Assembly (NCBI GenBank): GCA_029224185.1
Contig: CM055196.1
Span: 806,001-870,000, forward strand
Direction of reading: 5' to 3'
Origin: Karalla daura
Lineage: Eukaryota > Chordata > Actinopteri > Chaetodontiformes > Leiognathidae
Length of the DNA stretch: 64,000 nt
The notes under the pieces were generated by a model. That model was not told the origin of the DNA. It saw only the letters and a list, made by a program, of their open reading frames with translations, and searched no databases. Position numbers and translations under genes: made by a program. Each line of letters starts with the position of its first letter. Position 1 is the first letter of the stretch. This document shows positions 55,247-64,000 of the stretch, in pieces.

Positions 55247-55400
55247 GCGGAGGCCTTTAGTCCCAGGTGTTTTTCTGTTGTTGCTTTCTTTTCTAGACTA
55301 GTTAGGTCTTACCTGCGGAGGCCGATAGCCCCAGGTTTATTTCTGTTGTTTTGTTTGTTTGTTCTCCTAGATTAATACAGTACCTGCGGAGGCCGGGTGT
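55247..55400 (+). repeat. Tandem ~70-bp repeat, two units plus a partial third
   Basis: Units begin gcggaggcc at 55247, 55315 and 55386 (periods 68 and 71). Each of the first two continues 'tag(t/c)cccaggt' and 'ttctgttgtt' then 'tag' near the end. It leads into the ATG at 55419. Confidence 0.75.
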
Positions 55401-55418
55401 GCTGCTAGCCTTTCCATC

Positions 55419-55800
55419 ATGGCGAGTGCAGAGGAAACGCAAAAGTGCAAGAATAACTTTGATTCCCTGGAGTTCAAATTCCTAAAGGCTGAGGCAAACA
55501 AACACATAAGGGGGTCTGCTGCTCTCAACCACGGGCTACTGGCGATTGCACAAGAGGTGTAAGCAGTGGCCAGTATGACTTGTGTGGTCCAGCGGGACAC
55601 TGGAACCATTGCTGCACACACCAGGCAGCTGGTAGGCGCCATGCCTGGCTTAATGCAGGCCTTTCACTGACTAGAGGAATGGAAGCTGCGGCGCAGGCAG
55701 TTGCCAGTTCTTCAATCAACGTAAGAGCTGAGGGACTGGAGCAGGTAGGAGAGGGAGATGGCTGGACCAATGTGCATCCTGTGTATAAGAAAAAGTGCTG
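55419..55800 (+). pseudogene. Decayed small transposon-type ORF, function unknown
   Basis: From ATG 55419 the frame reads 47 codons (MASAEETQKCKNNFDSLEFK...HGLLAIAQEV), TAA at 55560, then resumes in frame as AVASMTCVVQRDTGTIAAHT...GLMQAFH to a TGA. A +1 frame then continues MEAAAQAVASSSINVRAEGL to ~55800. Three short runs that fit end to end suggest one former ORF of ~125 codons. I cannot assign a family. Its position, convergent with the Harbinger-like remnant, would fit the accessory (Myb-like) gene of such an element, but no Myb motif is visible. Confidence 0.4.
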
Positions 55801-56039
55801 TTAATTTTGTGTTTGTTGGAAAAAAACACTAAAATAGAGCCACAGAGATATTGTATTGACAATGGTTGTTAATATTTTGTTTGGAGTTAAAATTTTCTTC
55901 TGTTTATTTTTGAAAAATGTTTAAGCAAGTTTGCCATGCGTAATCAAATTTCCCTGTATCCTTTCTCTTTTTTTGAATGAAAATAAAAACCACCATAAAC
56001 AGCTCAGAGAAAATTACTCTGAATCTCGAGTTTCTCAAG

Positions 56040-56500
56040 TTTGTATTCCTGCAGCATTGCCTTTTTGCACAACATGAGGTTGATTTTCCATAGCCTCAAC
56101 TTCATTGGTGTCCTGCTCCAATCCCTGTGGTAATCCGATGTTGTGGACTATACAACAGACCACTGTGATTTAGGCCACTTTTCTGGGTCTGTATAGAAGT
56201 ACTCCTGTGCGGTCTGAAAAGGATCACTCGTGAGGCGGTTTGTCTTTTGTGGCATTTACTGAAGCTCTCCAGCAATGGTACAATACACTGAATGCCCCAC
56301 ATCTCCCGTGAATCCCTGTATCTCTCCCGGCTACCGTACATGTCACAGTATATGTGCAGCGCATCTCAATTACATCAACATCTCCCACAAATGGATTATT
56401 CTCCTTAAAACAAACAACACATTGCTTATGTGGCAGAGAAGTGAGACTTAAATCAGTATAAATTGTTGCACGACAACGCCACCTTGGGAATTTCACCCAG
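56040..56500 (-). pseudogene. Harbinger-like transposase C-terminal remnant
   Basis: On the minus strand near 56150-56030 one frame reads VCCIVHNIGLPQGLEQDTNE then VEAMENQPHVVQKGNAAGIQ. The C-C-[IV]-[LV]-H-N-[IL] motif followed by an acidic tail is typical of the C terminus of Harbinger/HARBI1 nucleases. The upstream frame (56496-56225) starts MKFPRWRCRATIYTDLSLTS, but no catalytic DDE residues are recognisable. Frameshifted and dead. Confidence 0.5.
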
Positions 56501-56756
56501 GGAAATTATTGGTCCATTACAAGACACACAGGTTTGTTCTATTGAGTTGCTGAGACAAGGTTCATGGTATCAAGATGTCATTTTATTTCGCTCAGAAGTC
56601 AAGTAAAAAAACCCATAAAACCAGCTTTAGTCACACACGCACACACACACGAAACAAAAAAAAGAAAATAGTCAGGGCAGAGGCTGGAGGTTAGTGAATG
56701 AATGTACTGTGGAGCCCACCCAAATTAAAGAAATTCAAAAATAAAACACATTAAAT

Positions 56757-57810
56757 CAGGGGTGTCAAACTCAAATACTCAGTGGGCCAAAATGTAAAAC
56801 TTGAACAAAGTCGCGGGCTAGCATTGAACAAATGAACCTTTTAATATGGACCCAAACAAGCTTTAACATTTAACATTGCTTTAACATTGAATATGGAACA
56901 AGCAACATTTATTACTATACAATACATAACTTAATAGTCCAGATATGCAAAATCGAATTTCCAAAAAAAAACATCAATGACATTCATTTATTAAATAAAA
57001 TTTAAATAATAATAATTTTTAAAATAAAATAACAATAATAAAGCAATCAACCATTGAAGCCCATGTCTTGGAGTAGCAAGTGCAGTAAAAAGTGCATAAA
57101 GAAAATGTTAATTATTGCTCAGTTTGCTACACACTGATCTAATCTGATGTGCCCAAGCCAGATACCTGGCATCTCTTCTTGGATGATAATTCATCAATGT
57201 CTGGGCTCAGGCTTTGAGCTGAGGAAATCCTCAGTATCGAGCGAAGGTGTTGATCAGCCAGACGTCTCCTGTGAGATGTTTTGGTGATCTTCATCGAGGA
57301 GAAAAGTTGCTCACAAAGGTAAGTGCTGCCGAACATGGAGAGCATCTGAGCAGCTTGGGTGCGGAGCTGAGGCATTGTGTCAGGGATGAACTGTGGAAAC
57401 TGTGCGGCGCCCACAGCATCATACTTTGACTTCAGCGTGTCATTACACTGGAGTTCAATTACCTCCATTTGGAGGTTGGTTGGTGCGTTTTCCACATTAA
57501 CTGCGAAGGGATTGCTGAGCAGTTCAAACCTACATTTCTGGACATCAAAGTCGGCCTTTCGTTTGCCATTTTTGGGAAGGGGTTCCACAGTGACAGTTGT
57601 AGCTTGAGATCACTATGACTTCTGTCACAGAGGAGAGAGCGTTTCTGGGACCTGTCCTGATTGACGTGCCAAAACAACAGCAAGGCATTATAGGATTTGT
57701 AGTATTAGCGATGAATGAATGCGCTGTATAATACCGGTGGGCCAGCTCTAGTAGTCTTTTGGTATAGCCTCGCGGGCCAAATATAATTACATTGCGGGCC
57801 GGCTTAAAAA
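56757..57810 (-). mobile_element. hAT transposon fragment with one recognisable terminal repeat
   Basis: 56757 starts CAGGGGTGTCAAACTC, a very common fish hAT terminus, followed by 'cagtgggccaaaatg'. The opposite side has 'cgcgggccaaatat' and 'gcgggccggct' (57770-57803), which usually precede the second terminus, but the matching end itself is missing. The transposase C terminus lies inside on the minus strand. Confidence 0.7.
57139..57588 (-). pseudogene. hAT transposase C-terminal (dimerisation) domain
   Basis: 149 codons. The stretch LSMFGSTYLCEQLFSSMKIT followed by KTSHRRRLADQHLRSILRIS is the hAT dimerisation region (F.S.Y.CE..FS.M...K...R..L...L...L), similar to that in GTF2IRD2- and ZBED-related domesticated proteins. 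N-terminal BED finger and DDE core are absent, and no splice context points to a host gene. It belongs to the element bounded at 56757. Confidence 0.75.
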
Positions 57811-58081
57811 GTCAGCGCCTCATCACTGATAGGCCAACAGGTGTGTTCAAGGGCCATCATGTGCAGTGCATACACTATGCTGCCACACTAGCTTGAACCT
57901 CACCGCGTCTGGCTGCAGGACAGGTAAGAGAGTGACAAATTTACGGTCAAGTTGTCTTAGCCAATCATATTTCACTTAATGATGGGTGGAATCATATCAT
58001 GGCAAAATTCAGGTATTTACGAATACCTAGGGGAAAGCATACAAGCAGGAAGGAGGAAAGTAGCCATGATGGAGCTTGTGC

Positions 58082-58286
<205 letters not shown>

Positions 58287-58544
58287 GCCTCTTAACCCGA
58301 TCTACTGCATTTAGTGAACATGTGACAAACAGATGACAATCTACAGCAACTCAGTAATTGACTTTTCCAAAACCATGGATGTATTTAATTTTCATTGCAG
58401 TGTTATACTAATTGTAACCACAAAAATAAAATTTCAAAAACTATTCTGACAGTCTATTTGCTGGCAAATTAACAACGAACATGTATGCTAATGTTGTGCC
58501 AGTTTTCTCACCTGTAGGACATTTATTAACCCTGCAGTTGCCCA

Positions 58545-58600
58545 TACCCCAACGGGCGCAAAGGCTCGGACCCGCTCACAGCTGCTTGCAGCTTTAATTA
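58545..58600 (-). repeat. GCTGCAAGCAGC family terminus
   Basis: 'aaaggctcggacccgctcac' followed by 'agctgcttgcagctttaat', the same terminal motif as at 1745 (sense) and 41590 (antisense), directly joined to the tandem array. Confidence 0.6.
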
Positions 58601-58883
58601 GGGTCGGAGCAACGAAGTTGAAAGAACCCTATTACAACTCTCCTGTGTCTTTTTATTAGGGTCCGAGCAACGAAGTTGCGAGAACCGTCTTAAATCTGTA
58701 GTGTTTCTTTTTATTTTTATTATAAGGGTCCGAGCAACGAAGTTGCAAGGAACCTATTATATCTGTACTGTTTCTTTTTAGGGTCCAAGCAATGAAGTTG
58801 CAAGAACCCTATAAAACCCCCCCTGTTTCTTTTCATAAGGGTCCGAGCAAAAAAGTTGCAAGAACCCTATTAAAACTCTCCTG
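58601..58883 (+). repeat. Tandem array of ~58-bp units (gggtccgagcaacgaagttg)
   Basis: Five units start at 58601, 58659, 58726, 58781 and 58839 (spacings 58, 67, 55, 58). Each has gggtc(c/g)(g/a)agcaa.gaagttg, then a(a/g)gaacc and a T/A-rich half with 'ctcctgt(g/t)tctttttat'. Confidence 0.9.
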
Positions 58884-59055
58884 CAATATTTACTCGGTAC
58901 AAATGTTGGTAACGCACGTTACAATGCTTTTTTTTATCCTGAAATGAAGTGGTTTGGCAACAAATTCGCCAAAGCTATCGCGAGATCAGCAGAGGATAAC
59001 GTCCTCGCTACATGTTCCACTTCCTTTTCCTTTGGTGGTCCGAGAGAAGAGTGAG

Positions 59056-59395
59056 ATGAGTGAGCCTTCAGATAACCAAACGTTAGACAGCACACTCTCC
59101 AGATGGGCATATGCCCATTACTTCAACTTTGTTAAAAATAAGGATATTAAGAATATCTTCGTGAAGTGCACTTTGTGTACTAAAGAACTGTCCACTTCGT
59201 GAAATAGCACCAGTAATTTATCTAAACATTTACAGAGGTGCCATAGTAACATGAAGTTAGCGAGGAAGCGAGCAGATGACGAGAGTGGCGATAAAACCAT
59301 GGGTAAAACAAAGCAACCAAAATTAACGTTCTCACGCTCTCCCGAGATTCCTAAGCCTCAAGATGTTTCAAACTGGCTGACTGGGTAGCCTCATG
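59056..59395 (+). pseudogene. hAT-type BED zinc-finger exon remnant
   Basis: ATG 59056 starts MSEPSDNQTLDSTLSRWAYA, then FVKCTLCTKELSTS (Cys-x2-Cys), an in-frame TGA at ~59200, and the same frame continues NSTSNLSKHLQRCHSNMKLA (His-x4-His), RKRADDESGDKTMG, KQPKLTFSRSPEIPKPQ and stops at ~59387. The two halves form a BED finger with a basic tail. The premature stop disables it. No transposase core follows. Confidence 0.7.
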
Positions 59396-59990
59396 TAGCC
59401 TATAGCTAATAATCATTGTCAAGCTGTGATTTAAAAGGCTTGTATTTTCTTTCTCTCAGGCTAGTTGTATTGGCTACAATTTGCCATAATGTGTATTTTT
59501 TGTTACATTTCTGAAATGATGGGGCCATCTTTTTTGTGAAGCAGAAACCATGCTTAATTTTGTAAACTTTTGAATAATAAATACGTGGAAATGCTAATTT
59601 TGTATCCTGTACAGTTAATTTCAGTTCAATTTATTTTAATATGAATAGGTCTATTGTTGCAATATTGCTATCACAATTCCAGATGTTGACCTTTTGTCTG
59701 TTCTTGCAATTATTGTTCCTTGGATTGTGCCATGAGCCATCCCCGGGGCTAATATACTCTTAATGTTTTTAACCATAAACCTAGCTCAGTCAGATACCAC
59801 ATCACCTTCCACTGAATGTTTTGAGCTAATTGAGTGCCATGAGCTCCATTTAGATCGCCGAATCCATATTTAGTTATTTTGATGAGTAACTAAAAAGTAA
59901 TGTAATAGTAGTGTAATGCCTTACATTTCATAATAGAGTAATATTGTAATGTAACGAATTACTTTGAAATGTCATTAACAAGTAGTCAAT
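59396..59990. other. AT-rich sequence, no gene seen
   Basis: No coding motif. 59880-60000 contains 'agtaatgtaatagtagtgtaatg'-like words often seen in fish DNA transposon ends (taatgcattac near 59990), but no second end was located. Confidence 0.4.
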
Positions 59991-61905
59991 AATGCATTAC
60001 AGTTTTGAAGTAACTTGCCCACCACTGTGTGTACGTATAAACCGATGTATCTGGAAGTTAGTTTTGAAGTCTTGAAAGGAAGATCACAGGAGGAAAGCCA
60101 GACTTTCTGGCCAGGTTGATACTGGGGAGTAGGAGAGCAGTGACGGTCAGCCAATCTCTGGTTCCAAACCACTGTACGAGTTACAGCTCCCCGGGCTTCA
60201 CACCAGACTTGATGAGCATGCCGGAGGTGTACCTGTATCCAAGGAACTGCCACCTCTAACTCCTGTGCAGGGAAAAGTGAGGGCTAGAAGCCATTAGCAG
60301 CCATGAATGGAGACATTCTTGTGGCAGAACTGACCAGGGAGTTATGGGCGTATTCAATCCAAGGAAGGCAGGACGCCCAGGAAACCGGATGATGAAAGGC
60401 AATGTCGCGAAGAGCTGCTTCCAGTTCTTGATTTGCCGTCTCAGCCTGGCCATTAGACTGAGGATGGTATCCAGAGAAAAGACTGGCTGATACCCCCACT
60501 GCCTGACAAAAGGTCTGCCACACTCTGGAGAACTGTGGGCCCCTGTCAGACAGAATTCCTGAGGAATTCCATGCAACCTAAAAATATGCTTGACGAGCAA
60601 ACTAGCAGTTTCAAGGGCTGAGTGGAGTTTAGTCAGAGAAATAAAGTCCAGACTTAGAGAATTGGTCAACCACAGTTAAAATATTGTTACCTTCCGAAGG
60701 TGGTAGGCCAGTGACAAAATCCACAGCAATCTGGGACCATGGCCGATGGGGAACAGGTAAGGGGCGAAGGAGGCCACCTCGAGCACGATGAGAAGTCTTA
60801 CCGCAGGCACAGATTGAACAGGCAGGAACAAACTCCTTGGTGTCAGCGGACATCGAGGGCCAACAGAAATGCTGACGAAGCAAGGCCAGGGTTTGATGAA
60901 CACCAGGATGGCATGCCACCTTGGAGCCATGCTCCCACTGAAGCACAGGTGATCGGACAGGTGTTCGAACAAACAACCAGTTGGGTGGTGCACCCTCAGG
61001 AGCAGGATGCACGAGCCCCATGAACTAGTTGCTCGATCTCCCACCTTGCTGCTCCGACATCAATGGAAGATGGCAAGATGGTGTCCTCAGCAGGATTCTC
61101 AAGAGCATTTTGTGGAGCCTGGCCAGTAGGAGAGTGTAAAATTGAACCGGCCCAGAAACAAAGCCCACTGGGCTTTATGTTGATGCTGAGTTGAGCCTGC
61201 AAGCAGAATGGAGGTATGACAAGTTTTTGTCCAAACAATAAAAGGGTGAGTAGTGCCCTCCTACCTGTGCCTCCACTCCTGAAGGGCCAGTACCACTGTT
61301 AGCAACTCCTGGCTGCCCACCTCATAGTTCCTCTCCGCTGGTGTTAGATAGCAGGAGAAAAATGCACAAGGGTGCAGTTTCTGGTCAGAGGTGGATCGTT
61401 GGGTCAGGACTGCCCCAACACCAGAGGGGGTGCGTCTGGGGCATCGACCTCCACCACAAACTGGACTGAAGTGTCAGGATAACTCAATACAGGAGCTGAG
61501 GAGAACAAGCTTTTCAACTTGATGAAGGTAGCTTCAGTTGCAGGAGGGCAAGGAGAGAGTGGTTTAACGGAGGTTAAGTTGGTTAGTTGAGCAGCTACAC
61601 AACTGTAATCACGGATGAATTGCCGGTAGAAGTTGGCAAACCCTATAAATCTTTGTAACTGCTCTTGTGGTTGGAGTGGGCCACTCTTCCACTGCCTTAA
61701 TCTTGGCAGGGTCAGACTTAATCTGCCCCTTCTCTACCACAAAACCCAGAAAACTGACACAGGAAACACTGAACTCACACTCTTCTGCTTTTACAAGCAT
61801 TTGGTTCTCTGTAAAACAAGCCTGACATGTTGCACATCTCTGGGGTGCAAGAAAAAAATCAAAATGTCATCTAAGTAAACAGAAACAAATCTATTGAGCA
61901 TATCA
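59990..61905 (-). mobile_element. Ty3/gypsy-type retrotransposon pol remnant (RT to C terminus of integrase)
   Basis: Minus-strand order: VYLDDILIF (RT catalytic motif, ~61895-61860), KAEECEFSVSCVSFLGFVVE (RT thumb, ~61800), an RNase H-like region with stops (61500-61270), HPGVHQTLALLRQHFCWPSM and CSICACGKTSH (integrase HHCC zinc region, ~60925-60800), PLPVPHRPWSQIAVDFVTGL with NNILTVVDQFSK (first integrase catalytic Asp), GVSASLFSGYHPQSNGQAET with NQELEAALR (integrase Glu region, ~60500-60400), and YQPGQKVWLSSCDLPFKTSK with SRYIGLY near 60040. Frames shift several times. The RT 5' half is cut off at ~61905 where a LINE begins. No LTR found. Confidence 0.85.
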
Positions 61906-61913
61906 ACTTTACC

Positions 61914-62690
61914 TGTCAACTTTATTTCTTTTAAGTGCAATTTTGTAACAGCTGTTATCTCAAGGCACTTTACAAAGAGAACAACAAATGTACATAGTGA
62001 AAAACCCCTGTCCTTATACCCTTGCAAAGGCAGAGGAACAACTCCCAAGAAAAAACCGTGACAGGGATTAAAAAAAGGGGAGAAACCTCAGGGTGAGAGA
62101 CAGAGGAGGGGATCTTCACCCAGGACGGATAAACAGGCAAAATCAAAACAGTATTAATGCCTAACAGTTCAGAATATAGATATATCAGAAGTTGAATCAG
62201 GAGTCTTGGATCCAGCTCAGCATCTATGGAATCTGGGAGGGAAAAAAGGAACAGACACTCCGGGGATGCGCATAGTCACAGAATAGGAAAGGAGAGGAAG
62301 AAGTGGATGAGGAGGAGGAGGAGGAGGAGGAGGAGGAGGAAAAGGTGAACAGATGGGGAGAGACCAAGAGAAGAGTGAGAAGCTAGAGGGAACGTGAACC
62401 TGATCCACATCCACAGAGAAAACGGAAAAGATAGAGCTTGATGTGCCAGGGACCCCGGCAGACTCAACCTATAGCAGTTTTTCTAGGATTGAAGGTCTAT
62501 CTGTTGGCTCTCTCAAAAAGGAGGGTTTTTAACCTACTCTTGAAAGGAGAGAGGGTGTCTGCCTCCCGGACTGAAACTGGTAGATGGTTCCATAAGAGAG
62601 GCTTGGCAGCTGAAGGCTCTGGCTCCAAATCTAGACTTAGAGATTTTTGGAACCACAAGTAGGCCTGCATTCAGAGAACGAAGCGTCCTA
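61914..62690 (-). mobile_element. L2/CR1-like LINE, 3' UTR part
   Basis: Matches 36635-37090 and 39570-39800. It begins at the RT remnant of the gypsy element (tcaacttta occurs on both sides of the junction). A (GAG/GGA)n run occupies 62307-62340. Confidence 0.7.
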
Positions 62691-62969
62691 GTGGTAGGGT
62701 TTTATCAGGTCTGAGATATAAGAGGGAGCTAGACCTTGAAGAACTTTATAGACAAGGAGAAGGATTTTGAACTGAATCCTAAATGGTACAGGAAGCCAGT
62801 GCAATGATGCCAGAACAGGAGAGATATGATCTCTCTTTCTAGTTTCAAGTAAAGAGTTGCAGTAGTCCAGCCTGGAAGTAACAAAGGCATGGACCAGCTG
62901 TTCTGCTGCATGGAGAGGGAGTAGGTGCCTAATTTTTGCGATATTGTGGAGGTGGAAGTAGGCAGTCAA
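62688..62969 (-). pseudogene. L2/CR1-like LINE reverse transcriptase C-terminal fragment
   Basis: Encodes AYFHLHNIAKIRHLLPLHAA, LVHAFVTSRLDYCNSLLETR, KRDHISPVLASLHWLPVPFR and IQFKILLLVYKVLQGLAPSY, the signature C-terminal part of fish L2/CR1-type RTs. The segment between LDYCNSLL and KRDHI is shortened, so ~30 codons are deleted. The upstream RT core is absent. Confidence 0.85.
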
Positions 62970-63224
62970 AGGTGATTAAAGAGTGGTCAGATATCACTGG
63001 GTTAGCGGGAAAAATTGTCAGGTGTTCAACACCATAAGTTAGAACAAGGTCCAGGGTGTGATTGAAGCAGTGCGTGGGTTCATGCACATGCTGACAGAAG
63101 CCAATGGACTCGACAACTGAAGTAAATGCTGTACTGCAACTGACTACATCTACATGAATATTGAAGTCATCAACAATAATGATTGTCAGTTTTGAGGACT
63201 AAGTTTGAAAGAAATCCAGGAGAT

Positions 63225-63641
63225 TCAGACAGAAAAGCCTGGAGCCCGATACACTGTGACAAGTAGGACAGGCTGTGTCTTCCAGCTTTGGTGAGAGAAA
63301 CTGATAAGGATTTCAAATGAATTATAAACAATATTAGGTTTAGGGGTAATTAATAGACTATGATCAAAGAAGGCTGCCACCCCACCTCCACAGCCAGAAC
63401 ATCGAGGGACATGGTAATTAATGTGGCTGGGAGGAGAGGCCTTGTTTAGGCTAATAAAGTCACCTTCATAAAACCAGTTTTCTGTAAGACACAACACATC
63501 AATGTTGTTGTCAGAGATTAATTCATGAACAAGACATTTAATGCTCCTGTCCTCAGAAATGACTGTTGAAGTCCTGATTTGTATTAGGTTGTTAAAGGTT
63601 CCTCCTCTGCCGTTAAATTTGGACAGTTGGGGGACAGACAC
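63225..63641 (-). pseudogene. L2/CR1-like LINE endonuclease N-terminal fragment
   Basis: 139 codons. MSVPQLSKFNGRGGTFNNLI, then HELISDNNIDVLCLTENWFY (the E-T/N-W motif of AP-type endonucleases), GCGGGVAAFFDHSLLITPKP and PVLLVTVYRAPG (the VYRPPG motif). It stops at 63225 before the GDFN motif. The orientation and order with the RT piece at 62688 show one element with its centre deleted. Confidence 0.8.
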
Positions 63642-63644
63642 AGT

Positions 63645-64000
63645 CTCTATGGGGTTTGTGTGGGGAACTGAATAGAGGGAAGCGCAGAGAAGCGTATTAA
63701 ACTGCAGCTCTGCCTCCTGGTCTCAAGTCTGAGTCAGGGTGGGGGAAGACTAATGCACTTGGCCAGATTGCTAGAAAGTTGGGTTGCTGCTTCCAACATG
63801 GGGTAGATGCAGCCCCCCTAATGAGACCAGATCTACCCCAGAAAGCTTGCCAATTATCTATAAATCTCACACCATTTGCGCCACCTCGATAACCAGTAGA
63901 TGATGAAATGATGACGCACATCATCACCTGCCAGATTGGGGAGGGGGCTAGAGAAAACTTTGACATTGTTTTGGCCACTGAACACACCGACTCCACACTA
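63645..64000 (-). pseudogene. LINE ORF1-type (possible esterase) C-terminal fragment, runs off the window
   Basis: Minus strand encodes IWQVMMCVIISSSTGYRGGA and GVRFIDNWQAFWGRSGLIRG then PSALVFPHPDSDLRPGG. FIDNW..FWGR.GL.R resembles the end of the SGNH-esterase ORF1 of L2/CR1-type fish LINEs, where a catalytic D-x-x-H follows; here that position reads AASTP, so the motif is lost. The same DNA block recurs at 50290-50965. Confidence 0.45.

Noticed and set aside
57139..57588. hAT-like frame as a domesticated host gene (GTF2IRD2/ZBED type)
   Set aside because: Only the C-terminal domain is present, it lies inside a block with a hAT terminal repeat, and there are no exons or splice sites pointing to a host gene.
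58601..58883. Regularly spaced repeat as a CRISPR array, or ttaggg-containing telomere remnant
   Set aside because: Host is a vertebrate, the units are tandem ~58-bp repeats without unique spacers, and ttaggg occurs once per unit rather than as a hexamer array.

Overview
This is a window of a vertebrate nuclear genome, almost certainly a ray-finned (teleost) fish. Evidence: vertebrate split genes with GT-AG introns, very many long dinucleotide to pentanucleotide microsatellites, no bacterial-style gene packing, and a mixture of decayed Tc1, hAT, Harbinger-like, Ty3/gypsy and L2/CR1-like elements typical of fish. Only two host protein-coding genes are supported, both on the + strand: a TEAD1-type TEA-domain transcription factor (11 coding exons, 8481-25566, 428 codons) and an intronless RASSF10 (32236-33639, 467 codons). 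TEAD1 followed by RASSF10 in the same orientation is the order found in human 11p15, so this is a conserved syntenic block.

Layout. 1-8480: upstream sequence with two decayed copies of an interspersed repeat, a perfect 17-bp hairpin and several microsatellites. 8481-25566: the TEAD1 gene. Intron 2 holds a hAT-type BED-finger remnant and a broken Ty3/gypsy element. Exon 3 is entered directly from a ~230-bp TCTTC repeat. 25567-29070: probable TEAD1 3' UTR, with an early and a late poly(A) signal. 29100-31640: intergenic, with two oppositely oriented fragments of a common fish repeat. 31640-34460: RASSF10 promoter region, CDS and 3' UTR. 34460-64000: gene-free and increasingly repeat-dense. It contains L2/CR1-like LINE pieces with endonuclease, RT C-terminal and ORF1-type remnants, a second class of non-LTR RT, two Tc1 transposase remnants, terminal-inverted-repeat elements, a nested hAT-like/MITE/LTR stack at 51.6-54.3 kb, a Harbinger-like remnant, a hAT element with a dimerisation domain, a BED-finger fragment, and a Ty3/gypsy pol remnant on the minus strand.

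The two genes share signalling territory. TEAD proteins are the DNA-binding partners of YAP/TAZ in Hippo signalling. RASSF10 is an N-terminal-class RASSF protein (RA domain near the N terminus, no SARAH domain), so a direct Hippo-kinase link cannot be read from its domains. I saw no previously undescribed multi-gene system. The most informative observations are structural: a solo-LTR-like insertion with its empty site present in the same window, a 27-bp perfect palindrome, a simple-repeat splice acceptor, and a canonical AUG where mammalian TEAD1 is reported to start at AUU.
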